Part shown: positions 1 through 9,126 of the stretch, piece after piece | How the letters are laid out: each line of letters starts with the position of its first letter | Position numbering within the stretch: position 1 is the first letter of the stretch | IMG/VR virus record: IMGVR_UViG_3300046820_000403 | Span: 1-55,042 of that record | Origin: a virus | Reading direction: 5' to 3' (one strand) | DNA: 55,042 bases | Notes under the pieces: model-generated | What the model was told of the DNA's origin: nothing | Seen by the model: only the letters and a program-made list of their open reading frames with translations | Database searches by the model: none | Translations under genes and position numbers: made by a program

Positions 1-753
1 GGTGGAGGCGGTGGTGGTGTCATCTATATAGGCTCTTATTTAGTAAGTCCTGGTACAGGATATTCAATTACTATTGGTGGAGGTGGAGCTGGTGGAGCTA
101 CTAATAGTAACGGAACAGCAGGTTCAAACTCTACAGGATTTGGATATACAGCTATAGGTGGTGGCTTTGGTGGAAACATTGGAGCATCTGGTGGATCTGG
201 TGGATCTGGCGGTGGTACAGGACGAGATTCTTGGACAGCAGTTGGCGGCACTGCAACAGCTGGTCAAGGTCATAATGGAGGAGGTCAACAAAGAGATAGT
301 TATGGATCTGCTGGTGGAGGAGGAGGAGCTTGGGAAACTGGATATAGCGGATGGCTTGATCAATTTGCTAGAGCCCGAGTCTTAACTAGTGCAGGAGGTA
401 CAGGTTGGCCTATAGCTTGGACAGGTACAACAATATATTATGGTCCTGGTGGAGGTGGATCTTGGTACATAGCTGGAGGTAGTGCTCCAGGTAACGTTGG
501 TCCACCAGGAGGTGGGGACTTAGGTGACGGTGCTGGTAGAGGAAGTCTTCAAGATAATGGTAATGCTACAAGCGGTACTGCAAATAGAGGAGCAGGTGGT
601 GGAGGAGCTAGATTTGGAGCTGGTGGAACTGGAGGATCTGGAAGATGCGTACTACGTTACTATGGACCACAACGAGGATCAGGCGGAACTGTAACTTCAT
701 CTGGTGGATATACAATACACACATTTGATTCTGCAGGAACTTTTACAGCATAA
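1..753 (+). CDS. Glycine-rich tail fibre/adhesin protein, 5' end missing
   Basis: The frame is open from the first base to the stop at 751-753, so the start lies outside the window. About 250 residues are visible, very rich in Gly with Ser, Thr and aromatic residues in GGxGG runs. The end, GTVTSSGGYTIHTFDSAGTF, is the small beta domain that typically closes glycine-rich phage tail proteins. The next gene ends the same way and shares the Gly-Gly-Val-Ile-Tyr block near its middle, so the two are paralogues. A receptor-contacting tail adhesin is inferred from composition and neighbours; no enzymatic motif is seen. Confidence 0.8.
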   Translation, partial: GGGGGGVIYIGSYLVSPGTGYSITIGGGGAGGATNSNGTAGSNSTGFGYTAIGGGFGGNIGASGGSGGSGGGTGRDSWTAVGGTATAGQGHNGGGQQRDSYGSAGGGGGAWETGYSGWLDQFARARVLTSAGGTGWPIAWTGTTIYYGPGGGGSWYIAGGSAPGNVGPPGGGDLGDGAGRGSLQDNGNATSGTANRGAGGGGARFGAGGTGGSGRCVLRYYGPQRGSGGTVTSSGGYTIHTFDSAGTFTA

Positions 754-756
754 ATC

Positions 757-1797
757 ATGGCTTCATTAAAAAATACAACTATAAACGATACGGGAAACAT
801 CACACTACCTAATGGAACTGCTGCCCAACGGCCTTCTCCAGCAAATGGTATGATGAGGTTCAATACTGATAACGGCACTGCAGAGATATACAACAGTGCT
901 ACAGCTAACTGGAATCAAATAACAGATAGCACTTATACTGCTGAACTATTAGTGGTTGCAGGTGGAGGTGGAGGTGGAGGTTCTCAACTTTGGCAATACG
1001 GAGGTGGTGGAGGCGGAGGTGGCGGTGGTGTCATCTATGTAAGTTCGGTTACTATTACTAAGAATACATCATACACTATAACAGTAGGAGGTGGAGGTAA
1101 TGGTGGTGCGGTTGCTCAAAATCAACAAGTATCTGGAACATTTGCTACACAAGGACAAAACAGTACAGCATTTGGTTACACAGCTGTAGGTGGTGGAGCA
1201 GGAATGAGTTATGGTCAAAATACAAGTCTTACCATTTTAAATGGTGGGTCTGGAGGTGGAGGTGCACGTGATACTAATAGTAATAGAGGTACAGCTACAA
1301 GTGGTCAAGGTAATGTTGGTGGGTATGGTGGAGGAACCAGTTGTGCATCTGCTGGAGGAGGTGGCGGTGCTGGAGGAGCAGGAAATAATGGATGTACAGA
1401 TTGTAATGCTTCTCGAGCAACCAACTGTGCTAATGGTGGTGTAGGTGTAGCATATAGCTGGACAGGAACAAGTACGTATTATGGAGGGGGAGGAGGTGGA
1501 GGATACGAAGGATCAGGAGCTGGTAATCAACCTTTAGGTAATGGTGGAATTAGTGGTCCTGGTGGAAATGCTAGTATTACTCCTGGTGAGGCTGAGCCAA
1601 ATCCTTATGGAAGTCCTGGAGCACAAGGTACAGGACAAGGTGGTGGGGGTGGTAAAAGTACTGGTGGTTTTGCTGGAGGATCTGGTATAGTTATGATTAG
1701 ATATTCAGGTACTCCTATTGGTGAAGGTGGAACAATTGTTTTTTCATCAGGAGTTACGACTCACATATTTTATGGATCAGGAACTTATAAAGGATAG
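757..1797 (+). CDS. Glycine-rich tail fibre/adhesin protein
   Basis: 346 residues. The first 60 (MASLKNTTINDTGNITLPNG and on) form a compact module common at the N-terminus of phage tail proteins, with the typical TAAQRPSPANGMMRFNTDNG pattern. Residues 65-300 are a Gly-rich repeat region with scattered Asn, Ser and Tyr, including a small Cys patch (NNGCTDCNASRATNCANGG). The C-terminal 40 residues resemble the end of the preceding gene. It starts 3 bp after that gene's stop, so they are co-expressed. Likely an exposed, fast-evolving receptor-binding or decoration fibre. Host specificity is an inference. Confidence 0.8.
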   Translation: MASLKNTTINDTGNITLPNGTAAQRPSPANGMMRFNTDNGTAEIYNSATANWNQITDSTYTAELLVVAGGGGGGGSQLWQYGGGGGGGGGGVIYVSSVTITKNTSYTITVGGGGNGGAVAQNQQVSGTFATQGQNSTAFGYTAVGGGAGMSYGQNTSLTILNGGSGGGGARDTNSNRGTATSGQGNVGGYGGGTSCASAGGGGGAGGAGNNGCTDCNASRATNCANGGVGVAYSWTGTSTYYGGGGGGGYEGSGAGNQPLGNGGISGPGGNASITPGEAEPNPYGSPGAQGTGQGGGGGKSTGGFAGGSGIVMIRYSGTPIGEGGTIVFSSGVTTHIFYGSGTYKG

Positions 1798-1800
1798 AAC

Positions 1801-1977
1801 ATGGCATCATTAAAGAATACAGTAATAAATGATACTGGTTTTCTAACGTTACCAGCAGGAAGTACAGCACAGAGACCTACTGCTGCTAATGGTATGATAA
1901 GAGTAAACACAAACACCACACCATATGTATTGGAGATATACAATGGTGCATGGAGAGTATTAAAAGTATTATTCTAA
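1801..1977 (+). CDS. Short paralogue of the tail-adhesin N-terminal module
   Basis: 58 residues that align along their whole length with the N-terminal module of the preceding adhesin: MASLKNTVINDTGFLTLPAG, then the TAQRP...NGMIRVNT pattern, and an end of LEIYNGAWRVLKVLF. The glycine-rich shaft is absent. The ATG is 3 bp after the upstream stop and the stop overlaps the next start (TAATG), so it is probably translated. It is either a complete small capping protein or a stub left by loss or swapping of an adhesin shaft. Confidence 0.75.
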   Translation: MASLKNTVINDTGFLTLPAGSTAQRPTAANGMIRVNTNTTPYVLEIYNGAWRVLKVLF

Positions 1978-2345
1978 TGGCACACTTTTCACAACTAGAT
2001 GAGAACAATATTGTCATCCAGGTACTTGTAGTATCGGATGATCAAGAACACAGAGGAGAAGAATTCTTATCTGTTGACCTAGGACTAGGTGGTAGATGGG
2101 TTCAAACATCTTATAACACTATAGGAGGACAACATTTATATGGAGGTACTCCGTTTAGAAAGAACTTTGGGGCTATAGGTTATCAATACAGAGAAGACCT
2201 AGATGCTTTCATCAGTCCTAAACCTTATCCTTCTTGGGATATATTGAATGAAGAAACAGGACTATATGAATGCCCTGTTCCTTATCCTGGTAATGGATCA
2301 TATAAATGGGATGAAGAAACTCTATCTTGGATTGAGTCTTACTAA
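1977..2345 (+). CDS. Small phage tail-associated protein
   Basis: 122 residues beginning MAHFSQLDENNIVIQVLVVS, with GGRWVQTSYNT and, near the end, a PYPSWDILNEETG stretch and a Tyr/Pro/Gly-rich tail. This pattern (MAHF...NNIV.QV, WVQTSYN, FPSW) is typical of a small structural protein found beside tail fibres in marine T4-like phages. The ATG overlaps the previous stop; a longer in-frame start exists 27 bp upstream but would overlap that gene. The last 24 bp overlap the 3' end of a gene on the opposite strand. Exact role unknown. Confidence 0.75.
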   Translation: MAHFSQLDENNIVIQVLVVSDDQEHRGEEFLSVDLGLGGRWVQTSYNTIGGQHLYGGTPFRKNFGAIGYQYREDLDAFISPKPYPSWDILNEETGLYECPVPYPGNGSYKWDEETLSWIESY

Positions 2346-3386
2346 AGAATTAATTACATCATCTACAGAGATACTCTTATGGCATTCAAACTGTCTAGGA
2401 GTATCTTCGTGTTCAGGACACCAGTTCCAATCTCCCTTGTTGAATCTAAACTTAGGGTTATTCCAACATCCATTGCACACCTTTCTATTATCTACACGTA
2501 TACATTCGAACTCGTGATTTGCTTCTGTGAAGTTAGCAATCATAACCACTTGTGCATTTACTGCCCAGGCTAACCAACTTATTCCACTACTTAGTCCTAT
2601 ATAGAACTCACATCCACGGAGGTGATTTATAACACTATCTAGAGAAGTATCTTCTAACTTTTCTGCACCATAATCATTTGCTTCTTTAGATAGTTCTATC
2701 ACTCTGTATCCTTGATCTTTCAATCTACTAATCAGCTCTGGCCACTTATCCCAATGTTTACATTGAGAGGTACTCATTGTAGATATACATACATACTTCT
2801 CACCTTCTAGTAATACTCCTGGTAGATCAATGATCCTTGGTCTTATCTCTTTGTAAGGTAGATGTAATATATTACATGCGGCTTGTTGTAATGGTATTGT
2901 TACAGGATTGACAGGTTCTTTGTCTTTGTTCCAGTGCCATCCTAGCTGAGGCATAGCTACAATGTTATTCACAACAGATCCTGGTTCTACAAACTCAAGC
3001 TCAGGATATTCAAACAAGAAGTTCTTGAACGTGCTTACAATAACATCACACTGATACTTCTTCTTGAACTCTAAGCAATACGGCATCCATGCTATGGTAT
3101 CTCCTAGCGATGAGCTATCAAAAGATATGAACACACGCTTACCACGTAGATGTTGTAAGAAGCTTATGCGATGTTTCAATACACCCTTGCTGTTTCTAGC
3201 CTCCACAAAGAAGTTACCTATGTAGCGTACATCTAGTTTCATCCACGTGTTCTTACTAAGAGTTGTACCATAGTGTTCTTTACGTTCACCATCTATCTCT
3301 TCAATGAATGTACACACGTAATCTTCCTCACAGTCTGTCACCTCAAAGAAAAGCCCATCAATATTGTAGAAGTTATAATTAAACAT
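2322..3386 (-). CDS. GT9 heptosyltransferase-like protein (Aah/TibC type)
   Basis: 354 residues. An N-terminal beta-rich domain (about 1-85) is followed by a GT-B fold of the ADP-heptose transferase type: FISFDSSSLGDTIAWMPYC near the middle, then KYVCISTMSTSQCKHWDKWP and the nucleotide-sugar loop SGISWLAWAVNAQVVMI. The C-terminus has a cysteine cluster (VCNGCWNNP, WNWCPEHED, FECH). An extra N-terminal domain plus a C-terminal Cys metal finger is the layout of TibC/Aah protein O-heptosyltransferases, which modify serines of autotransporter repeats. It converges on the tail-adhesin genes, so modification of the fibres is a fair inference; lipopolysaccharide is the other possible acceptor. Confidence 0.75.
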   Translation of the reverse strand: MFNYNFYNIDGLFFEVTDCEEDYVCTFIEEIDGERKEHYGTTLSKNTWMKLDVRYIGNFFVEARNSKGVLKHRISFLQHLRGKRVFISFDSSSLGDTIAWMPYCLEFKKKYQCDVIVSTFKNFLFEYPELEFVEPGSVVNNIVAMPQLGWHWNKDKEPVNPVTIPLQQAACNILHLPYKEIRPRIIDLPGVLLEGEKYVCISTMSTSQCKHWDKWPELISRLKDQGYRVIELSKEANDYGAEKLEDTSLDSVINHLRGCEFYIGLSSGISWLAWAVNAQVVMIANFTEANHEFECIRVDNRKVCNGCWNNPKFRFNKGDWNWCPEHEDTPRQFECHKSISVDDVINSLVRLNPR

Positions 3387-4395
3387 ATGATTCTATATAA
3401 GCTTTAGTTGTATCTGCACTCGTCCACTTCTTACTAATAATTCCTGCAGCGTCGTACATCTTCTTAAGCTGTAGACATATCCAGAACCAATCATGACTTC
3501 TACGCTGCTCCATTTGATCAGTGTAGTATCTGTACCACTGTCTATCTAATACAACTAATCCTTTGATTGCCTCCTGTGTACTTATCTCTGACATCCTGTA
3601 CATACCAGGAAGCTCAGCATTACATGTACCAATAATTGGTAGGCCGCAGCTCATTGCTTCTAGGACGGATAGATTAGGATGACCATACTCTAACATTGAT
3701 GGAGCCATAAAGATACTATGTGTTTGGTATAGTTCTAATGTTTCTGCATCTGTAGGATTTGTACACTTGAGCGTAAGCCTTTCATACTCTAATAGATCTG
3801 GATGACCCTTAAAGAACTCTAGGTTATTCTCAGGACCAGCGATTGTGATATCTAAACCAAAGCGCTTAGCTGCCTCAATAGCATATCTAAATCCTTTACG
3901 ATCAATAGTACTATCACCTGCCATACCATTGTTACATATCATTAATATTTTTTTCTTTGTACGCTCTTCTGGTATAATGGGCTTGAAGAAATCTGTGTCT
4001 ACGCCATGACGTAGATAGAATAGCTTATCTGTACCATCAAAGTAACCAATGATGTGTTTACTATGACATATAGAGAACACAGATCCCTTGATAGCTGCTA
4101 GGTTGTTATGGTATACACCACTATCCTTACCATAGTATTCAGCATGATGATCATGTAGAGAGTATACATACGGTATACCTCTGTCTCTCATCTCTAGAGC
4201 TGTGTTGGCCATGTGACAATGCACAAGCTGATTGTTTTTCTTCTCTACTTGATTAGAGTATAGCACACTAACATTCATACCAAGTCTAGTAAGTCTATCC
4301 TGGTACATTGCTATGATGCGCTCTACAGCTCCCCAACCATTTGGTGGTATGCTGATTAGTCCTGTTGCTACTTGTACTATGTCCATATGTTCCAT
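3379..4395 (-). CDS. GT4-family glycosyltransferase
   Basis: 338 residues, GT-B fold. The N-terminal part has the Gly-rich acceptor loop IPPNGWGAVERIIAMY and an HCHMANTALEMRDRGIP strand, then SICHSKHIIGYF. The nucleotide-sugar part shows RHGVDTDFFKP, DRKGFRYAIEAAKRFGLDI and the EX7E-like signature in MLEYGHPNLSVLEAMSCGLP, which is diagnostic of GT4. It overlaps genes on both sides by a few bases, so it belongs to the same operon. A second ATG lies three codons in and could be the true start. Donor and acceptor cannot be told from sequence. Confidence 0.85.
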   Translation of the reverse strand: MEHMDIVQVATGLISIPPNGWGAVERIIAMYQDRLTRLGMNVSVLYSNQVEKKNNQLVHCHMANTALEMRDRGIPYVYSLHDHHAEYYGKDSGVYHNNLAAIKGSVFSICHSKHIIGYFDGTDKLFYLRHGVDTDFFKPIIPEERTKKKILMICNNGMAGDSTIDRKGFRYAIEAAKRFGLDITIAGPENNLEFFKGHPDLLEYERLTLKCTNPTDAETLELYQTHSIFMAPSMLEYGHPNLSVLEAMSCGLPIIGTCNAELPGMYRMSEISTQEAIKGLVVLDRQWYRYYTDQMEQRRSHDWFWICLQLKKMYDAAGIISKKWTSADTTKAYIESYV

Positions 4396-5045
4396 TTGGT
4401 TCTAAATTTCAATTCATCTTCTGCCAATTTCTCTATCTTCTCCTCACTCATTGGCATACCTATAGTGTGAGTGTTTTTGTGATCTGCTAGTGAGTCTTTT
4501 ACAAGCGCATGTTTTATTCCTTTTTGTTTTAAGCACTCTGCAAGATCATTGTCCTGATAGTACATATCAAACTGTTCGTCTAAAGGAAAGATCTTATATA
4601 ACACCGTGCGCTTAAGTAATACACTCCATCCCTGGAATAATTCTGTCACGTTATATCCTTCATGATGTGTTTCTTTATTACTGAATAGATGTGGAAACCA
4701 CACCTTGTGTAACACTGTATCTCTAGGAGAGAATGATTCTATATTAGGATGTTGTTCATGTACCTTCATCATTTCATTGAACCAGTCTGGGTGGTATGTT
4801 ACGTCATCATTGGAGATGAGCACCCAATCATTACTTATATACTCTAGCGCATGATTAATGAATCTATTGTAGTTGAACTTCTCTTTAATCACCACGTATG
4901 TACCTATACCTCGGTATATTCTATAGTCTTCTCGTTTGCACACTAGTATGATACTCACATTACCTCCAGACTTTATGGAGTCAATTGTTCGTTGAGTCAT
5001 CTCAGGATCCCTGCTGTCGGTTAATATAATTGCGTCTATATTCAT
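4377..5045 (-). CDS. GT2-like glycosyltransferase (GT-A fold)
   Basis: 222 residues. The N-terminus MNIDAIILTDSRDPEMTQRT starts a GT-A fold, and VLISNDDVTYHPDWFNEMM carries the DD metal/nucleotide-binding motif. FQGWSVLLKRTVLYKIFPLD and DMYYQDNDLAECLKQKGIK match the acceptor-side part of rhamnosyl-type GT2 enzymes. It is short for GT2 but has the catalytic domain. The start overlaps the end of the upstream methyltransferase and the stop overlaps the downstream GT4 gene. It should add one sugar from a nucleotide donor; specificity unknown. Confidence 0.8.
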   Translation of the reverse strand: MNIDAIILTDSRDPEMTQRTIDSIKSGGNVSIILVCKREDYRIYRGIGTYVVIKEKFNYNRFINHALEYISNDWVLISNDDVTYHPDWFNEMMKVHEQHPNIESFSPRDTVLHKVWFPHLFSNKETHHEGYNVTELFQGWSVLLKRTVLYKIFPLDEQFDMYYQDNDLAECLKQKGIKHALVKDSLADHKNTHTIGMPMSEEKIEKLAEDELKFRTKWNIWT

Positions 5046-5566
5046 TTCTTTATTCCGTAAAAGTATAAGTCGTGTGTAAAATGATTAACATCAAATTGGA
5101 ACTCAGAGAATTCGTTCTCTAAGTCTAATGCTGTTCTCACATCATGTTCATTAATGTTCATATAGTAGTCTTGTGTAGCAGGAGAGTCTGCAGGTGATGT
5201 ACGTCGTGTACCGTGTTCATGTCTACCATCTGTAGCACATGTAAAGATAAACATACCTCCTGGTCTTAATAGTTTACGTACAATGTTTCTTAATGTATAC
5301 GTATAGTGTTCATCATGCTCAAAACATTCTGAACTAATCACTACATCAAAGTGAATCAATGGTTTGAACTCATGACCTTTTATCACTACATCTACATTAC
5401 GCCCTGGACAAATGTCCACACCTACATATTTGTAATCTTCAAAGAGATAACGATTGTTACCATTAATGTCTAGCGATCCTATATCACATACATGTACGTT
5501 CCTGAAGAACTCAGGACGCTTTTCCTTTACATAGTTGCACCATTGCTTCTGTTCTTGATGTGCCAT
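5042..5566 (-). CDS. Class I SAM-dependent methyltransferase
   Basis: 174 residues of Rossmann-type methyltransferase. HVCDIGSLDINGNNRYLF is a motif I region, YVGVDICPGRNVDVV motif II, FDVVISSECFEHDEHY motif IV with the usual ECFEH, and LLRPGGMFIFTCA motif V/VI. It lies inside the glycosyltransferase operon, overlapping the neighbour on each side, so its substrate is probably a sugar or glycan precursor, for example O-methylation that caps a chain. That substrate is inferred only from context. Confidence 0.85.
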   Translation of the reverse strand: MAHQEQKQWCNYVKEKRPEFFRNVHVCDIGSLDINGNNRYLFEDYKYVGVDICPGRNVDVVIKGHEFKPLIHFDVVISSECFEHDEHYTYTLRNIVRKLLRPGGMFIFTCATDGRHEHGTRRTSPADSPATQDYYMNINEHDVRTALDLENEFSEFQFDVNHFTHDLYFYGIKK

Positions 5567-8187
5567 TACTTTCTAAATGTTTTAAACTGTTGGTCAATTA
5601 ATGAATAGCCATCTGCTTGTGTGGTCAAACGCTTATGTACAATACCCATGTTGTATCCACTACCATAGTATATACTATTGAAGTACATATCTGCAGCATC
5701 CCAAGGATGTGTTCTTAGTTTATTCTTCAGATAGCTTTTAGCAAATTTAGGGAACATGATACATTGCATACCTATAAGATGATCCGTGATGTACATATCA
5801 TCGTTCACTTCCTTCACTACAGGACTTTGTGGCCAGCCAAATTCTAGAGTGTCCTTGTCACCAAATGACATGAATCCTATGTTATTAGCTTCTAGCTTTG
5901 ATGCACACCCTTCTACCATGTAAACAAATTTGTTTATATCTTCTTCTATGATACAATCACCTTCACATACTATTAGGTAGTCACATTCGTCGAACTCTGA
6001 GAGGATTGCGTTTTTAAATGCCTCGTAACATCCATAATGAGCTGGGGTAAGGGCTGTACCCAATCTAGCAACTGTTTCTGAATCGAAGAGTTCCATTGAG
6101 ACGCAGTCTGGCCTGATACAGTTATGTCTTGGTGGCAGATCCTTATATGGGTGGTTTGTGTGGAGGATGTACTCCCAACCGTAATTTCGAACTCGTTCGA
6201 GTGAACTTCTACTTGACTGCTCTCTGTCATCGTTTAGTGTGGTTTGAATATGTACTAGTTTAATCTTTGGTTTATCAACAACTGGCTTACTTCCAGTTAG
6301 CGTCTTTATAACTCCTATTGGATTATCTACGCAAAATTCTCTTACAGAATTATTTTCTTCTAGCTCTAACTTAGCTGTATAAACATCATCATCTAATTTT
6401 AAATAGTATTCTCTATTTCCAGTATGCCAAAGAGTTAATGAGTTTCCTTCTTTATCATATGTATTAAGACTATAGAAAGGAACTGTATCATTATATGTAT
6501 AGAAATAGAAGTAGTTACAATTGTCTTCCTCACACCTAACAATACCTACATACTCACTGTTAGAAGACTTACCCTCACCTGTGTGTAATAATAATGTTTC
6601 AAACACTGGATGCTCCACCCACACGCCTTCTGTTTTCTGCACCTTCTTCATCATGTAATCTTCTAAGAAGTTATGAGCTCCTATAGATTCACATAACATA
6701 TTGTATTCCTCTGGCGTACGTACATCATCTAATAGTGTAGTGACAAAGTTTGTATTGAAGAACATGCCATTAGTCTGTATACCTTTACCAAATGGTGTGT
6801 TCAATGTAGCCAGTACAGCTTTCCACTCACCACTTAACTTACCAAAATATGTATTGATTGTTGGGTAATCAAGGTTACTTATTACATGATCAAAGGTTAC
6901 GTAGAACATCTTGGTATAACCAAATCCCTTAGCAGCTTTACCTGCATTAATTAAGTTGGTTAACACTGTTAATGATTGATTACTCTTTCCTTCAATACGC
7001 ATCTCTACACTATAGTCCTCTGCACTACGAGTGAATCTATTGTAGTAGCTATGATGTGTCAACGGATTGTGCTTATCATAAACATAGTAATCTACCATAT
7101 CTTGTACCTCTCTATTCACAGGATAATGACTAACCAACATAATTGGTCTACCTAACTCCTTAGCACTCTTGATACATTCAATAGTGAGGTCTTCTCTAGC
7201 CTTAGTGTCAGGATATGTACCTATGACAACAAGCTCATTGTTTTTTTCTTGTAGGTTTAATATACGTTTCATATTTATACTGTCAGTATAACTATCGCCA
7301 GTTAAATAAACTACGTCCTTATAATCATTGTACTTATTACAATATACATCTAAGTTGTACATCATCTTAGGTAGGTCTGGATAGCACATAGCTTCCTTAA
7401 TAGCAATAGGGTTGAGCTCTTTGTTACCTCTGTCTCCCTTGGATGGAAATAAGAACAGGTCAGACTCAAACACCCATTGATTAATTATACTTGACTCTCC
7501 ATGTACTATACAGTTGTCTGGTAGATCTTCCATCAATGGTTTCCAGTAGTCTTCAAAGTTGCCTGCTTGGTTACCTAAGAAGTGGAACTTTACATTGTAG
7601 TCTACAAGATGTCTTGCTATCTCTATAGCATATCCCTGGTTCTTACGCTGTGTCCACAGTCCAACAATTATGACATGTTTGAATTCTCCATTGTGTCTAT
7701 CACGCCCAGCCTCATCTACAGGATACTCAATAACACGCATTGGTACTTCTAGATGAGAATACTTAAAGATGTTGTATGCACTAACAAACACAAACTCATC
7801 TGGCATCCATCTTTTATGATCAGGATTGAATGAGCTATCATGTGTACTCTCTACAATACGATATGTTCTATCCTCACTGTATACTTCTCTAGCTAGATCA
7901 TTGTCCATGAACATCTCAGGAAACTCTTCCATAGATATGACATCTGGATTGAACTGTTCGATAAAATCTAACAGTTCCTTTTTGTTCTCTCCTAAAGACA
8001 AGAAGTTCTTTCCGACAATGTCAATAATCTTATTACGTTGCACTACAAAGTTCCATGCAAGGAACGCATACTCCACCACCAAGATGTCAAAGTGATCGTT
8101 AAGTAGTCTTACTTTGTTTAATGTTACCTGTGGCGCTCCTCCTGTAGAGAAATGAGGAGATACTATTAGGAGCCTTTTTCGTGACAT
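5566..8187 (-). CDS. Large multidomain glycosyltransferase
   Basis: 873 residues with three recognisable parts. Residues 1 to about 310 are GT4-like (GT-B): VSPHFSTGGAPQVTLNKV, HVIIVGLWTQRKNQGYAIEI and an E...E signature in NKELNPIAIKEAMCY. Residues about 325-600 form an unidentified domain starting NELVVIGTYPDTKAREDLTI. Residues about 640-873 look like a GT-A domain: KIKLVHIQTTLNDDREQSSR, then CDYLIVCEGDCIIEEDINKF with an acidic EGD motif and a C-terminal IDQQFKTF. Fusion of two transferases suggests that consecutive sugars are added by one polypeptide. It ends at a TAATG junction with the methyltransferase. Confidence 0.75.
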   Translation of the reverse strand: MSRKRLLIVSPHFSTGGAPQVTLNKVRLLNDHFDILVVEYAFLAWNFVVQRNKIIDIVGKNFLSLGENKKELLDFIEQFNPDVISMEEFPEMFMDNDLAREVYSEDRTYRIVESTHDSSFNPDHKRWMPDEFVFVSAYNIFKYSHLEVPMRVIEYPVDEAGRDRHNGEFKHVIIVGLWTQRKNQGYAIEIARHLVDYNVKFHFLGNQAGNFEDYWKPLMEDLPDNCIVHGESSIINQWVFESDLFLFPSKGDRGNKELNPIAIKEAMCYPDLPKMMYNLDVYCNKYNDYKDVVYLTGDSYTDSINMKRILNLQEKNNELVVIGTYPDTKAREDLTIECIKSAKELGRPIMLVSHYPVNREVQDMVDYYVYDKHNPLTHHSYYNRFTRSAEDYSVEMRIEGKSNQSLTVLTNLINAGKAAKGFGYTKMFYVTFDHVISNLDYPTINTYFGKLSGEWKAVLATLNTPFGKGIQTNGMFFNTNFVTTLLDDVRTPEEYNMLCESIGAHNFLEDYMMKKVQKTEGVWVEHPVFETLLLHTGEGKSSNSEYVGIVRCEEDNCNYFYFYTYNDTVPFYSLNTYDKEGNSLTLWHTGNREYYLKLDDDVYTAKLELEENNSVREFCVDNPIGVIKTLTGSKPVVDKPKIKLVHIQTTLNDDREQSSRSSLERVRNYGWEYILHTNHPYKDLPPRHNCIRPDCVSMELFDSETVARLGTALTPAHYGCYEAFKNAILSEFDECDYLIVCEGDCIIEEDINKFVYMVEGCASKLEANNIGFMSFGDKDTLEFGWPQSPVVKEVNDDMYITDHLIGMQCIMFPKFAKSYLKNKLRTHPWDAADMYFNSIYYGSGYNMGIVHKRLTTQADGYSLIDQQFKTFRK

Positions 8188-9122
8188 GTTATTGTTTTTG
8201 CAAGGTTATACACTCTATCTACATCTGGGTGACACTCAAATGTTTCTTTCTTTTCTAGACATCCAATCAATGGTTGTACGTAATCTATTGTAGGCCAATA
8301 CTCTAATGCATACTTCATATTAGAACAACAGTGCAGACTGCACGACCCCTCTACATAGTGGTATCGATATGTCTGACTATTAGCCCTATAAGGTATTCTG
8401 AATTCAGGAGCTAGTGAAGATCCTAGATGTATGATCTCACTGCGTGTTGTACCTGCTAGATGTAGCAGTCCGCTATCCATAGTGATAAAGCATGCGGCTT
8501 TATTTATGAGGTGCCAGCAATCAGATATGCTGGTCTTGTTCATGAGGTTCATGCCTAGAGGTATCTCAAAGTTGAACACAGGTTTCTCTACATTGAAGAA
8601 TCCAGTCTCACTACTATCCTTACCTATACTGATGACATGTATACCTATTGCGTTGAGTCTCTCTGTTAACTCCATCCACTTCTCAGCTGGCCACGTTCTG
8701 TTAGCCCATGTGGTTACAGGATGTATTAATACATAATGTTCAGGTAGTTCCATCTCAAAGTTTGTGAGAGGGATGTAATCACACTTCATCTCATCTTTAC
8801 GTAACATAAAGCCTAGATGTATTGCATGGAACTGGCGTATGTCCATGGTGTTGTGCTTCATCTCTATACCGCGTTCATCTTTTTTGCCCACCAAATAGAA
8901 TGAATTATGCACAATGAAATGTTCATTGAAGTAATCCCAATCGATTGATGTGGATTTGTAACTAGTCTCTACGTATGGTAGTTTCTTGAACAACTCTGGC
9001 ATAGGACTCACCACAGTTATCTTCTGCTGATATGATTCTGACAGTTTTCTTATTGTGGGTGTTGCACATATAAGATCGCCTAGAGCAGGACATTCGCTAA
9101 GATTTAAGCAAACAGGCTTCAT
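8166..9122 (-). CDS. GT9 heptosyltransferase-like protein
   Basis: 318 residues. LSECPALGDLICATPTIRKL is the N-terminal GT9 signature; KITVVSPMPELFKKLPYVE, YVLIHPVTTWANRTWPAEKW and the donor loop CFITMDSGLLHLAGTTRSEI follow in family order. The C-terminus has Cys residues (SCSLHCCSNM) like the other GT9 gene in the cluster. An in-frame ATG exists 57 bp upstream, but the start at 9122 is chosen because it follows the AAACCAACAACTAT leader and lies just inside a Bacteroidota-type promoter. It is the first gene of the leftward sugar operon. Acceptor unknown. Confidence 0.8.
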   Translation of the reverse strand: MKPVCLNLSECPALGDLICATPTIRKLSESYQQKITVVSPMPELFKKLPYVETSYKSTSIDWDYFNEHFIVHNSFYLVGKKDERGIEMKHNTMDIRQFHAIHLGFMLRKDEMKCDYIPLTNFEMELPEHYVLIHPVTTWANRTWPAEKWMELTERLNAIGIHVISIGKDSSETGFFNVEKPVFNFEIPLGMNLMNKTSISDCWHLINKAACFITMDSGLLHLAGTTRSEIIHLGSSLAPEFRIPYRANSQTYRYHYVEGSCSLHCCSNMKYALEYWPTIDYVQPLIGCLEKKETFECHPDVDRVYNLAKTITCHEKGS

Positions 9123-9126
9123 ATAG

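Noticed and set aside
36-251. Pro-rich frame on the - strand
   Set aside because: Mirror of the GGN codons of the Gly-rich adhesin; no leader motif or homologous pattern.
158-385. Val/Glu-rich + strand frame
   Set aside because: Shifted reading of the Gly-rich repeat; composition reflects GGTGGA runs only.
2248-2517. + strand frames over the 3' end of the GT9 gene
   Set aside because: They lie opposite a well-supported heptosyltransferase and have no start context.
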